A DNA stretch of 64,000 bases from Dromiciops gliroides (taxonomy: Eukaryota > Chordata > Mammalia > Microbiotheria > Microbiotheriidae), in NCBI RefSeq assembly GCF_019393635.1, contig NC_057865.1:302665885-302729884 (forward strand), written 5' to 3'. Made by a program: the position numbers and the translations under genes. Within the stretch, counting starts at the first letter, position 1, and each line of letters begins with the position of its first letter. The notes below the pieces were generated by a model, which saw only the letters and a list, made by a program, of their open reading frames with translations, had not been told where the DNA came from and ran no database searches. Below are positions 45,416 through 57,500 of this stretch, piece after piece.

Positions 45416-45854
45416 GGCTTTATACACATATTTGGGAGCTCTAAACCATGAATTCTCAATTGCCATTGAGGTCCCGATGTACTACCAAAGGGATCCTAGC
45501 CCATTCCTAACAAGCACTCATTGAGGGATACTTACAGAGCTCTTGTCTACTTGGGGCAAGCTCAGGTTTTCAAGACAGAGAAAATATGAAGTGACATGTG
45601 CACCCCTCCCCAGGGCTTCACGTCCCACCCTCTGGAACTAAGTTGAGCAATTCTGGGGCCATTGGTATCATGCAAGGGTCTGTCTGGGGCCCCTTCTGTT
45701 TTCTCTCTGCACTTTGTGCTGGGTGAGCATAGCAAAGAACAACCTTGAATACCCATGAAAGCTAGTGTTCTCAAAGATCAGGGTTGCTATGTCTTTTGGG
45801 GGCTAGAACACTCAATGCTATCACACCAGGGGGCTTTCCACAGCTGGCTCTTCT

Positions 45855-46265
45855 GCTTGATATCAACCAGTCAATCAATAGGCATCTATTAATAAGGGCC
45901 TATTATGTACCAGACACTTTGCTAAGCAGATACAGAAAACACCAAAGACCAAGGAGGCAGATCCCCAGAGATATGGGCAGGGCTGGGTACTGAGGCCTGA
46001 TGCACTTGGCAGCTCCTCCCTTCACCTACCTTGGCAGCAGGCTCTGGGCTCAGGGGCCGGGCTGGGGTGGACAGATCCCCAAACCACAGGCTTACAGCAG
46101 GAAGGGGCTTTAAAGGCCATCAAAACTGCCCCCCCCCATTTTGACATGAAGAAAATGAGGCACAGGCCAATTAAATGACCTGCTCAGAGTGGGCCAGCTG
46201 GTTCAAAGCCAGACATTGTTGAATTCAGGTCTGGTATTCTAGCCACTACACCACACTGCGTCAAT
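45855..46265. repeat. Old L2/MIR-type fragments
   Basis: 45880-45960 has the 'attaataagggcctattatg', 'taccagacactttgctaagc' pattern. 46140-46260 is MIR-like ('gaagaaaatgaggcacaggc', 'attctagccactacaccaca'). No gene. Confidence 0.5.
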
Positions 46266-46890
46266 GAGGAATGCTCTTACATAGGAGGCTTCTTCAGACA
46301 GAAGCCCAGCCTACCTCCCACACTCCATTGGAAAGCAGGGAATACACAAGTCACATTTTGCAGAGTGGCTAGAGAGAAGGAAAAGAGGAGCTGCCCACAT
46401 CCCCCAGTCTGGGACACTGGGCACCTTTTTCTCTTTGATGAGGAAGTGTTACTCAAATGGATCCCAATGATTACAACAAGGATTTATGAAGTACCTGCAG
46501 TATGCAGGGCACTGGGCTAAGTGGCCACTGGATTGAATTTCTGAGTTCCTGATCCCAGGGCTGGACCCCTGGGCAGAAGTGACCAAGCTTTCTAAGTTCT
46601 CATCACAATGGGGAAGGACTAGGAGCTGAGGTCAGGACCAAGTGTGGTGGTGAACTCTCCCTGCACACACACATTCTTGGCTCAGATGGAACAAGGACAG
46701 ACACATTCACAGGGGGAAGTGCCCCCTGAGTGAGCAGCAGAAAGCTAGGCATCCCTAGAATACAAATCTGGACAACATTTTCCTTGTGGTGCTTATAGAA
46801 TATAGGGTGATAAGGCACAATAGTTTATAATTAGTTCATATCCAGGCCTGGGGGAGTTGAGAGAGGAAGCCTTCCTAGCATGGGTGATCT
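46266..46890. other. Intergenic, nothing recognised
   Basis: About 600 bases without a recognised repeat or exon, apart from a possible L2-like scrap at 46465-46520. Confidence 0.4.
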
Positions 46891-46966
46891 ATCTACATAC
46901 CTACCTACATACTTACATATCTATCCATCCATCCATCCATCTATCTATCCATCTATCTATCTATCC

Positions 46967-47033
<67 letters not shown>

Positions 47034-47240
47034 ATCTATCTTCATCATTATTGTCATTATCATTATGTCCTCCATCTATGTTCTGGTCTAATTCCATCTA
47101 TCTATATCTATGACACTAGCATCCATCTAACTATGTATCCATTGTGTATCAATCTCTCTAGCTCTACATTCATCTATCCACCTTTCTTTCTACTTATTTT
47201 TATCTCCAGTTATCTATATCTAACTATAATTATCTGAATA
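46890..47240. repeat. CTAT/CCAT tetranucleotide microsatellite
   Basis: A core of nearly perfect ctat units at about 46930-47035, flanked by imperfect units to about 47240. Confidence 0.95.
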
Positions 47241-47439
47241 GTCAATCAGTTAACAAGCTACCCATCTATATCTACCCATCTAAATTTATGTCAACCAACC
47301 ACCCCTCTATCATTCATCAATTTGTTGATCAACCATCTGTCTTTCTTTGTCTATATCTGTCTAACCACCCATCATCTACCAATCTCTTCTCAACTTACCA
47401 TGGACCTCTGTCTATATTGACCTACCTTTATCTATCTGG

Positions 47440-47635
47440 AGCATTTGATAGGGCAGGAAGACCTGAGTTCAAATCCAGCCTCAGACACTTACTAGTTGTG
47501 TGACTCTGAACAAGTTACTTTAGTACCATCTGCCTCAGTTGCCTCATCTGCAAAATGTGTTTAGTAAGATCATTTATCTCAGTTATTGGGTTCTGAGACT
47601 AAAATGAAATAATGTTTGTAAAGCACTTAAACACT
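47440..47635 (+). repeat. MON/MIR-like SINE
   Basis: 'gaagacctgagttcaaatcc', 'acttactagttgtgtgactc', 'tcagttgcctcatctgcaaa', 'atgtttgtaaagcacttaaa'. Confidence 0.75.
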
Positions 47636-47639
47636 CTGT

Positions 47640-48365
47640 ATGACCCTCACTTTCTCTTTCACCTTCAATATCTCTTTGTTTACTGGCAACTTCCATACTG
47701 CCTACAAACATTCCCCTGTCTTCTCAGCCTCAAGAATCTCTCCCTTGATCCACCCACGTCTGCTAGCTATCCCCCCCCCCCCATCTGTCCCCTGCCTTTT
47801 GTGGCTAAACTCTTTGAGATGGCTGTCTACAATAAAGACCTTCACTCCCTTACACTTTCTTTGTAATTCTCTGACTTCTCACATCATTTAAGTGAAATTC
47901 CTGTAAAAATGACTAATGATCTCTTAATTGCCAAAACGAATTGCCTTTTCTCAATCCTCATCCTTCTTAACTTCTCTGTTGCATTTGATGTTGTCAGTCA
48001 CCCTCTTCTCCTTGACAGCCTCTTTTTATGACACCACTCTCTCTTGATTCTCCTCCTACCTCTCTGACTGCTCCTCAGTCTCCTTTGCTGGACCATCATT
48101 CAGCTCATCTCTGATAACTATGTGTGCTTCACAGGGCTCTGTCCTGGGCCCTATTGTCTTCTACATTTATACTATTTCACTTGGCAATCTTATTAGCTCC
48201 CATTAAATTGAATATGCTGATGGTTCTGATATCAATTTAACCAGCACTCATCTTTCTCCTGGCCTACTGTCTTGAATCTCCAACTACCTACTAGATGTCT
48301 AGAACTTGATCTCCTGGAGACATCTGACACTCAACATTGCCAAAATAGAACTCACATGCTCTCTT
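47640..48365 (+). mobile_element. L2/CR1-clade LINE, reverse-transcriptase region
   Basis: Although riddled with changes, the segment around 48130-48200 reads like the RT palm of L2-type LINEs: a GSVLGP-like motif (ggctctgtcctgggccctat), then a YT...LG.LISSH-like motif. The upstream 'gcatttgatgttgtcagtca' matches the DAFDxVxH-type motif. It is an old dead fragment. Confidence 0.6.
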
Positions 48366-48510
48366 GTTTTTTAAATCATATTTTATTTTAATTTCAAAGA
48401 TCAGCCTTCTCTCCCTCTCCCTCCCCTCACTGCATCCCCTCAATTGAGAAAACAAGGAATACTAATCACCTATTACAAGTATGTAATCAAGCAAAACCAA
48501 TGTAACTGAG
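48366..48510 (-). repeat. L1 3'-tail fragment
   Basis: T-rich start then 'cttctctccctctccctccc' and 'caattgagaaaacaaggaat', like the L1 tails elsewhere in the window but in the opposite orientation to the next segment. Confidence 0.5.
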
Positions 48511-48514
48511 ATTA

Positions 48515-49135
48515 GAAGGAAAACAGAAAGCTAGGAAATAATCAGTTTCTGATAAAGGCCTCATTTCTCCAATATATAGAGAACTAGGTCAAATTTATAA
48601 GAATACAAGTCATTCCTCAATTGATAAATGGCCAAAGGATATGAACAGGCATTTTTCAGATGAAGAAAGTAAAGTTATCCATAATCAGATGAAAAAATTC
48701 TCTAAATCACTTGATCAGAGAAAGGCAAATGAAAACAAATTTGAGATACCGCTTCACAACTATCAAATTGACTAATATGACAGAAAAGTAACATTATAAA
48801 TGTTGGAGAAAATGTGGGGAAATTGGAACACTAATTCATTGTTGGTAGAGTTGTGAACTAATCAAATCATTCCAGAGAGCAATTTGGAAATATGCCCAAA
48901 GGGCATATAACCTTTGATACTATACATGCCCTTCCTTGATCCTGCAATACCACTACTAGGATTGTATCCCAAAGAGATCCTTAAAAAGGGAAAAGGACTC
49001 ACATGTACAAAAATATTTATAGCAGCTCTCTTTGTGGTGGCAAAGAATTGGAAATTGAGGGGATGCCCATCAATTGGGGAATGGTTGAACAAGTTGTGGT
49101 ATATAAATGTTATGGAATACTACTGTGCTATATAA
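48515..49135 (+). mobile_element. L1 ORF2 end / 3' UTR fragment
   Basis: Forward L1: 'agttatccataatcagatga', 'aaaatgtggggaaattggaa', 'ggattgtatcccaaagagat', 'atgcccatcaattggggaat', 'tgttatggaatactactgtg'. These phrases occur in reverse at 40390-40540. A 5'-truncated, old copy. Confidence 0.8.
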
Positions 49136-50560
49136 GATATGATGAGCAGGAAGATGGCAGAGAGAAGTCAGGAAATTGCCTGAGCTCTCCCGAGTTTCCC
49201 TCAAAAAGAACATTAAATCGAGCCTCTAAACAGATTATGAAACTACAGAACCTACAAAAAGACAGAGGGACACAATCTTCCAACTTGAGATAATTTAGAA
49301 AAATTCAGGAAATGTCGGTCTCACTTGGGCAAAAGGGGAGCACAGTGAAGCTCAGTACAGCACAGCATGGAGGGGGTCTGGGCAAGTCAGCAGGAGGCTC
49401 TCGGCCACAGCAAAGCAACTGAGGCCCCTTGATCCTGGCTTAGCAAGCTGGTGGTGAAGCAGGACAGTTGTGAGGTCCACCAGCACTGGCTGAGAGGGCA
49501 GGATAGCAGTTGGAGGGCCACGCATAGGACAGGCATGACTGGGCCTGGTCATCCCAGTGCAGGGAGCAAGCACAGGGAGCAAGCCAGTGTAGTGAGGAAT
49601 CCACAAACCACAGAATCCTCAGAGCAGAAAGTCAGTGACCCGGACTCTATCCTCTAGCACAAGAAATTTGAAACAGTGGCCCCTGTGCTCCAGGAGCAGA
49701 CCTCAACTTAAAAAAAAAATAAGCCATAATATGAGTAAGAAACAGAAAAGGGCCCTTACCATTGAGAGCTTCTGTGTTGACAGGGCAGAGCAAAACATAA
49801 ACTTAGATGAGGACAATATTCTCATAATACCTACATGTAAAGCCTCAAGAGAGAAGATTAATTGGTCTCAAGACCAAAAAAGCCTTCTTGGAAGAGCTCA
49901 AAGAGGATTTTAAAAATCAAATGAGAGGGGCAGCTAGGTGACCCAGTAGAAAAAGCACTGGACCTGGATTCAGGAGGACCTGAGTTCAAATCTGGTCTCA
50001 GACACTTGACACTTACTAGCTGTGTGACCCCAGGCAAGTCACTCAACCCTCATTGCCCTGCAAAAAAACAAAACAAAGCAAAACAAAAAAAAAACAAATG
50101 AGAAAGGTAGAAGAAAAAATGGGAAAAGAAATGAGAGAAATGAAAGCTTCACAAGAAGATTATGAAAAAAGAATCAACATCTTGGAAAAGGAAGTACAAA
50201 AATCGAGTGAAGAAAACAATTCCTAAAAAATACAATTGGCTAAATGGAAAAGGAGGTGCAAAAGTATACCTAAGAAAACAATGCTTTAAAAATTAGAATT
50301 GGGCAGATGGAAGCTAATGACTCCATGAGACACCAGGAATCAGTCAAACAGAATCAAAAGAATGAAAAAAATAGAAGAAAATATGAAATATCTCATTGAA
50401 AAGACAACTGACCTGGAAAATAGATCCAGGAGTAATAATTTGAGAATTATTGGACTATCTGAAAGCAATGATTAGAAAAAGAGTCTAGATACCATATTCC
50501 AGAAGGAATTGAAAACCAAATTGAAAACTCATAGTCTCAGAGGAGAAAATGAAAATGAGA
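49136..50560 (+). mobile_element. L1 5' UTR and ORF1 segment
   Basis: Begins with the 'gaagatggcagagagaagtc' L1 5' UTR motif and carries ORF1 sequence at 50100-50560. That includes a coiled-coil region rich in Glu/Lys and the ORF1p signature DLENRSR-NNLRIIG (about 50410-50455). ORF1 has in-frame stops (for example near 50224 and 50471) and there is no ORF2 downstream, so it is dead. Interrupted by a WSINE1. Confidence 0.75.
49927..50094 (+). repeat. WSINE1/MAR1-type SINE in L1 ORF1
   Basis: Forward copy with a 9-bp duplication caaatgaga at 49918-49926 and 50095-50103. Confidence 0.92.
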
Positions 50561-50579
50561 TGAAGTATCACCTAAAGGG

Positions 50580-51660
50580 ATTTCCATGGGGCAGTAGCTG
50601 GAGCAGCTCTTCCTCACACCCTTAAGGACAGCATATACAAATGACTGAAATTTCTGGTAGTATCTGTAGTCCAGAAAAGGGGAGATGACAAAAAGTTACT
50701 ACTGGCTGGAGTTGTCCCTGAGTGGAACAGCATTCTTCGAGAGGTGGTAGCTTCCCTCTGCTTGGAGGTCTTCCAGCAGAGGTTAGAGCATGACTTATTG
50801 GGTATGTTATAACAGGGATTCCTTCTCAGGAGAGGTTGGATTAGATGAGCACTGAGGTCCCTTCCCTGGTCCTAAATACTCAATTTCTCTGACTATAAAA
50901 TAACAGCTGTGAAGTCTAGTGGAAGAAGCATTGCTTTGTCAGTCAGAAAACTGGCCTTCAGGATACTGGTCTACTACTTTCTACCTGTGTGGTATATTAT
51001 CTCTGTGGATCTCACTTTCTTCATTTCTCAAAGGAAACAGTTGTAGTCCTTGACTTCAAAGGGTCCTTGACCTCTCCAGCTTTCCACCTCAGATGCATTG
51101 CCCTGCACTCAGAGACCTGTAGTCTGTTTTGAAAAAGCAGAACTTAGGGGCAGCTAGGTGGCACAGTGGATAGAGCACAGGCTCTGGAGTCAGGAGGACC
51201 TGAGTTCAAACCCAGCCTCAGACCCTTGACACTTACTAGCTGTGTGACCCTGGGCAAGTCACTTAACCTTCATTGCCCCACCAAAAAAAAAAGAAAAGAA
51301 AAGAAAAGGGAAAAAAAGGGAAAAAAAAAAGAAAAAGCAGAACTCAAAATGGGAGCAGATAAAAAAATTTCAGTAGAAGTGGAATATACCCAACATTTGA
51401 AGGAGCTTGATTTGGGCTTAAAAGTGTTGGGAGGCAAGTGGGGCAAGGCACCCAGGCACAGGGCAGGGTAGAACAGCCTTCAGCAAAGCCTCCTTTGCTT
51501 GCTGGGTCAAATCTTCTCCCCATCTCATGACTCCATGTGAAACATGGTTTCATTGTAAATCACCCAGATCCTGAAATGACAAGCACCTTCACATGTTGTT
51601 TGACTTCCCCCCATAGATCTCTCAGTGAAAAGGGAACTGACCCTCTCACAAATGGAAAAA
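50580..51660 (+). pseudogene. Broken extra unit of the homeobox family (intron 3 and start of exon 4)
   Basis: This stretch is colinear and highly similar to 56430-57250, which is intron 3 and the first bases of exon 4 of gene A. Shared phrases: 'ctggagttgtccctgagtgg', 'gtgaagtctagtggaagaag', 'acatttgaaggagcttgatt', 'cttcagcaaagcctcctttg'. At 51616 it keeps the exon 4 start (atctctcagtgaaaag against atctcttcattaaaag in A). Similarity stops within about 40-50 bases, before the homeodomain. It is the 3' remnant of an older tandem unit whose junction with unit A is near 51660. It carries a private SINE at 51145-51330. Confidence 0.75.
51145..51330 (+). repeat. WSINE1/MAR1-type SINE, absent from the paralogous site
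   Basis: Perfect 14-bp duplication gaaaaagcagaact at 51131-51144 and 51331-51344. At the paralogous place (about 56925-56945) the sequence reads straight through gaaaaagcagaactcaaaat, the empty site. The SINE therefore landed after the tandem duplication. Confidence 0.95.
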
Positions 51661-51789
51661 AAAAACGTTTGTAAACGCTTTGGGCTTTTGCCCCCATTGA
51701 GGTCTGCCAAGTCTAATACACATATAAAAGTAGCATAAAGTAATTTAATTTGTGTGGGAGGAAGGGATAGGTTCACTTAAGCACATAAT

Positions 51790-52033
51790 GGAGTGCCACA
51801 ATCAATCTCAAAAGTTCACATGTCCTACTCTTCTCCAAAGTGAGAACCAGGTTCCCAAGGTGCGAACTCCACAGACCTACAACCCAAGCCTCTATATAAA
51901 TGGAACTCAAACTTGGCTCCCACTCAGATTCATCTTTGTGCATCTACATCCAAGGGAGAGATCTTTCCCTTTGTGTAAGAAGGTCCTAGGGACACCTCGG
52001 GAAGCTCTTCAGAAGAACCCCTCTTCTCCTCAG
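51790..52033 (+). promoter_or_regulatory. Promoter and first exon of homeobox gene A
   Basis: TATA box tatataaa at 51893-51900 in the context gcctctatataaatgga, identical to the one in unit B. Transcription should start about 30 bases later. A non-coding exon 1 ends at 52033 with a strong donor (ctcag|gtgagt). Upstream and exon sequence align with 61200-61457 for about 250 bases, so selection or recent duplication has kept this part. The first coding exon is 2.5 kb away. Confidence 0.7.
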
Positions 52034-52309
52034 GTGAGTGTTTTACTTATTTATTGAAACCTGAGTAATTTGGGTTGGATGGAGATTGATCCACTTGGGA
52101 GGGAGCAATCACTGGCCACTTGGGGAGCCCATAGAACACATCAAATAGCATCCAAATTGTTTTTCTGGAAAGAGGACTGAAGGTTGGCTCATATGACCTT
52201 TGCTTGAAAACTGGGCCTACCTCTCATTAGCTTTCTCACCATGGAGAACCCGCTTCCCTTCTATGGAGTACATTTTTCTCCCCTGTAAACTCGGGATAAT
52301 ACAATGTTT

Positions 52310-52380
52310 TCTTTTTCTTTCTTTTTTTTTGTGGGGTAATGGGGGTTAAGTGACTTGCCCAGGGTCACACAGCTAGTAAT
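52310..52380 (-). repeat. Truncated WSINE1/MAR1-type SINE
   Basis: Only the 3' part is present ('taatgggggttaagtgactt' to 'cacacagctagtaa'), with flanking 'caatgttttct' and 'gaatgttttct'. It lies in intron 1 of gene A. Confidence 0.8.
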
Positions 52381-53820
52381 AGAATGTTTTCTATTCCTAA
52401 GATTGTTTTAGGACTGAAATGGGATGATTCAGGTCAAGCATTTTGCAAACACTAAATACCCGGAGGAGGTTCAGGTCCTCCTCTTCCTCTACATGCTCTC
52501 AGCATCGCTATTAACATCAAGAATGCAAGGAATAGATGCCCTAGCTGAGAAAAGTGTGTGTATGTGCTTGTGTGTTGATCTGCTGTATTGACAGGAGGAT
52601 AAAGCTGAAAAGAGAGATGACCAATATGCCAAAATAGATTTCCTGGTTTGTGATGTCAGCTCAGCTCAGATTTCTTCTGGGTGAATGGCAGTGGCATACC
52701 TGGGATTACAGATAATACTCAAGTTTGCGTCTGGACAATATACTAGGACAAAATTTAAGATGGAGGATGTAGACTAAGGCATTAGTAATTGTGCCACCAG
52801 AGGAGAAAAGGAGAGGCACAAGTAGAAGGATTTTTCTAGGGTGGAAAGGAGTATGTATTCTTTAGACACAGGAAGACACATTATTGATTCCTGGTCTGTG
52901 CAGTTGTGTAGATGTGATTCCATCCAGAAATGTTTTGGGGCTAAGGAATAGGGCTGAAGGGTGATTGGGAGTGATGTATTCCTGAGATACACCATGTGAA
53001 CAGAAGGGCAAGGGCAAGGGCAAGGAAAATGAGGACTCAGAATGATGTTTAGGTTAATTGGGCTAAACCAGGGTCCAGATTATGAAGGGAGGCCAGAATG
53101 GGGATGATGGAGTTGTTGAGAGGGAGGAAGGCATAGGGTTAGAGAATATGAGGAAAACAAACACTGAGTTTAGCAGCAATAAGGTGCAGGGAGAGATGGA
53201 AAGGCAGGGAATTATGACTGAGAAAATGAATGTGTAGCAGAGAGTATGAAATGAGGAGATCATCCATATTGGGTGGTTGAGATGGAATGCAGACATAGAA
53301 ATCTCAGAAAATGGAGACTGGTATTGATCCACTGACCAATTTCACCATCTTTCCCCTTTAAATTTACAAATACTGGTGACATCTATTTCAATTTTTTCAA
53401 AAGTATTTCATTTCATTTAACAAAATAATGAAAGATTTGGGGTTGTATTTCAGTATAACATATAGTCTTTGGGATCACTCAGCTCCCATTTGCACATTCC
53501 AGGTTTGGCTCCAATGTGTGATGGCTCTTCACCCTCATGATTCTAGGGTACTCCAAAGAGTGGTGGAGATTTTCTGCAATGTTAGCTTATGAGCTTGGAT
53601 ATTGGCGTTTCAGTGTTGATAATTAGTTATCCACAAGAACTATTAGATTTTAGAAACAGGTATTTACTCAGATGGTCTAAAAAGAACATTTAGTCCAAAG
53701 AATCCCCTTTCTAAGATGAGAGTATATTGTCCCACAAATATATCCAGGTTGCCATGGAAAGGGAGCTCAAAATTAAAGAGCACATGTCTTGACAACTCTG
53801 TTGGTTCTATATTTTTCTTT
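52381..53820. other. Intron 1 of homeobox gene A
   Basis: About 1.4 kb. 52590-52850 aligns with 62260-62550 in unit B ('cagatttcttctgggtgaat' against 'cagatttcttctaggagaat'; 'tttaagatggaggatgtaga' against 'tttaaggtggagggcacaga'). No exon is supported. Confidence 0.55.
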
Positions 53821-53923
53821 TTTTCCCTTTTTTTCTTTTTTTTTTCCAGGGCAATGGGGGTTAAGTGACTTGCCCAGGGTCACACAGCTAGTAAGTGTCT
53901 GAGGCTGGGTTTGAATTCAGGTC
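53821..53923 (-). repeat. Truncated WSINE1/MAR1-type SINE
   Basis: 5'-truncated reverse copy with a perfect 15-bp duplication ctctgttggttctat at 53806-53820 and 53924-53938. Confidence 0.9.
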
Positions 53924-54144
53924 CTCTGTTGGTTCTATTTTCACTTAAAATTCTGATGTCAAAAAAAAAGGAATCTGATTATATGTTCACAACTTTTCTA
54001 CTTAACTCTATATGAAATCTCCAGAGATTTGACCCATATATTTCAATTCCACATGAAATACAAAACTTTCAGACAGATGTTATCCAGTTGTAGCAAGTGT
54101 GGGAAAAAAAGTAAAAAAAAAAAAACACATTAAATACCAAGGAT

Positions 54145-54282
54145 GGGGGGGGGCAGCTAGGTGGCACAGTGGATAAAACACTGGCCCTGGATTCAGGAGG
54201 ACCTGAGTTCAAATCCGACCTCAGACACTTGACACTTACTAGCTGTGTGACCCATTGCCCCACCCAAGCAAACAAACAAAAA
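54145..54282 (+). repeat. WSINE1/MAR1-type SINE
   Basis: Forward copy with duplication accaaggat at 54136-54144 and 54283-54291. A small internal deletion removes the 'ctgggcaagtcacttaaccc' part. Confidence 0.9.
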
Positions 54283-54588
54283 ACCAAGGATCCTACCATC
54301 AAGAATTAGAAAATAGAGCATATGGGTTACAACATGAAGCAAAGTAATAGCAATCCAGGAGACAAGATGAATAGAGCAAGAGAGAGTTATAACCCATTAG
54401 GTATAGTCTTAGCAAGATGGAGACCTGGTAACTGTTAAGAGCTGGGTTGGGGACAGTTGTCTTCCCCAAGCCTTATGCTCAGGGACCTATGCAACCCAAC
54501 CAAGGCATGAGTTACCAATTAGTTGTGCTTTCTGTCCCCACTAGGTACACCAAGCTTGACAACGTGGTAAGAATCTTTTAGAATTAAA

Positions 54589-57500
54589 ATGGAAGATTTA
54601 AACTTACAGAAGACATTTGACCTGATGGAGAATTCTGTTCTCTGCCATGTGGCAACAGATAAACAAGAGAAGGAGGAAATCAAAATACTTCAGCCTTCAG
54701 TGGTTCCTGAGAGCTTCCAGGGAGAAGTTACAGAAGATGATGCTCAGTCCACAGGTAAAATTCTGCCCCACAATCCTCGGGGATTTTCAAATGGATTCCT
54801 CTTTTTATCCTACCTTTCCTCTGATCATTTTATTTCTTGAGCTTATAATGAAATCAATATGTAGAGAAGAAAGTGGTGGAATGATATAATTGAATATCTA
54901 TAGTGACAAAATCAGAGAATCTGGGAGTTGGAAGAGCTATTGGAAGCTGTCTATTCCAAGCAGTACCTGAGCAACCACCCATCTATCCCTTGTACCAGTA
55001 AAATCAACAACCACCTTCTGATTGAATCTCACCTCAAGGTGGGAATTCTGGCTGTTGACAATGTCATTACTACCTGAAAATCCCGGGAAAGGCAATTCCA
55101 TTCTCTGAGTCTCTTTCCTCCTATTTAAAATGAGGGTCTTCAGTTAGAAAATTTCCAAAGTCTCCACAGCAGCCCTCACCAATCATCTTGACTTTTGTCC
55201 TGCCACGGGACTCCACCAATTCTGGAGCAGAGAGTGAGGCTGAAGACTTTGCACAGCTCCACTCCACTTAAATCCAATTCAGAAGCAAGTTAAGACATCA
55301 CCTTCCTGATGTTATTGGTCCTCTTCAAGAAGGAAGGACTGGCCAGCAACAAGACTCAAGAAGCATACAAAAACAAAGTGTTTTACACATGGCTAGTGTG
55401 TGAATCTGCTGTGCTTCACTACTGATAAGTGTTCTATGGGATTTATTTTTATTTTTCATATGTGGGGGGCATAGGCAGGAGGGAGAAAAAGTTTTATTAA
55501 TACAAAAAGTAACATGAAAATTTTAAAATTAAAAACATACATGAATTAAAGAATTAATTGCTAATTAACCTGTTCCCCTTTGCACCCATTTCAGGTGCAC
55601 CTTGTTTACCAAATAGCATGATTGTGCCTAGAGGAAGTATCAGTCATCCTATTGAGGATGACATCTCCAAAGGCAATTCTGAGGCAACTGTCAGCTTGAT
55701 TCCCCTATTCCCAGAAAAGGGTGTACAGTATAGGGAAAATTACAGAAAAGGTCTGCTGCAATCCCCTATAATGAAGGTGATCAAATACAAATGCTGGGTG
55801 AAGTTGTTATTATTATTCATCAGTAGTAATGAGAATAGTTAATATTTATGTAGGGTTATTGGTTTGCAAAGTGCTTTACAAATACTGTCATCCTCATGAT
55901 GGTTTGAGGAAGAAATTGATGTGATTACACGTTTTTGTTGTTGTTGTTACTAATGAAGTAACTCAAGCTAACAGAGTGTAAGTGATTTGACTGGGGTCAA
56001 ACTGCTAGTATGTGTTTAAAGTCATACTTGAATTCAGGTCTATCTGACTTGAGGTCCAGCCCTCTAATCACTGTTCAGCTGACTGTCCATTCCTCTGTCA
56101 AACCTACAGGAATGTCACCATTTTCTATTCTCTTTTCCTTTCCCAAATGCTTTCCCCCCCATTTACATGTATTCAGGATTCTGCCAATTCCGTGGAATAG
56201 TGCCCCATGGATGTTCACCTACAAGCCACAGTTTCAGGACATTGGTAAGCTGGAGAGTATTCAGAGGAAGGTAGCAAGGGGTGGGGAAAGCTTTGAATCA
56301 GTGACATGTGGGGATCAGCTGAAGGAATTAGGTCTGATTAGTCTAGAGAAGAGACTTGGGTGGAGCATGATAGATGCCTCCAAGTGTGTTAAGGGCTAGC
56401 TTGTAGAGGACAGATTAGACTTGTTTTGTTTGGTTCTAAATGGCATAACTAGGAGCACTTGGTGGAAGAGACAAATCTACAGTTGGCATCGGGATAAAGT
56501 TCCTAATTGCTGGAGTTGTCCCTGAATGGAAGAGGATGCCTCAGGAAGTGGTAACTTCTCTCTGCTTGGAGGTCTTCAAGCAGAGGTTGGAGCCTGACTT
56601 TTTAGGTGTGTTAGAATGGGGATTCCTTCTCAGTAGAGGTTGGAATAGATGAGCACTGAGGTCCCTTCTCTGGTCCCAAATACTCACTCTCTGTGACTAT
56701 AAAATAACAGTTGTGAAGTCTAGTGGAAGAAGCATTGCTTTGCCAGTCAGAAGACTGGCTTTCAGATACTGCCTCTACTACTTTCCACCTGTGTGGTATA
56801 TTATCTCTGTGCATCTCACTTTCTTCATTTCCCAAAGGAAAGGGTCGTAGTCCTTGACTTCAAAGGGTCCTTGACTTCGCCACCTCAGACCCACTGCCCT
56901 GCACTCAGAGACCTGTACTCTGCTTTGAAAAAGCAGAACTCAAAATGGGAACAGATAAAAAAGTTTCAGTAGAAGTGGAATATACCCAACATTTGAAGGA
57001 GCCTGATTTGGGCTTAAAAGTATTGGGATGCAAGTGGGGCAAGGCACCCAGGCACAGGGCCGGGTAGGACAACCTTCAGCAAAGCCTCCTTTGCTTGCTG
57101 GGTCAAATCTTGTCCCCCTCTCATGACTCCATGTGAAACATGGTCTCATTGTAAATCACACAGATCCTGAAATGACAAGCATATTCATATGTTGTTTGAC
57201 TTCCCCCGACAGATCTCTTCATTAAAAGACAACCAGATCCTCTCAGTGGCAGTCAATCAACTGAGAGAGAGGCCAGTGATGGGGTAAGAAAGAGGAAGCA
57301 GGAACATCCTGATGAAGAGAAAGGACAGCAGAAGAGGTGGCGAGTCAGCAAACCTCTGATGGAGACTCTATGGGCACAGTTCAAAAGCAGGAGGCCTCTT
57401 GAACTCAGGGATCGTATCAGACTTTCATTTGAGTTCTCATTGGTTGACAAACAGGTAAGTGATGTGCATTTCTTTAGCAAGAGATGTTCTGTCACATATT

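Noticed and set aside
46890-47240. CRISPR-like regular repeats
   Set aside because: These are simple tetranucleotide microsatellites in a mammalian genome, without spacer structure.
47440-49135. Possible coding frames between 47.6 and 49.1 kb
   Set aside because: The sequence is recognisable as L2-clade and L1 LINE fragments with many disruptions.
56010-56399. 129-codon frame in intron 3 of gene A
   Set aside because: It reads as a CR1/L3 reverse-transcriptase end joined to a MIR fragment, not a host exon.
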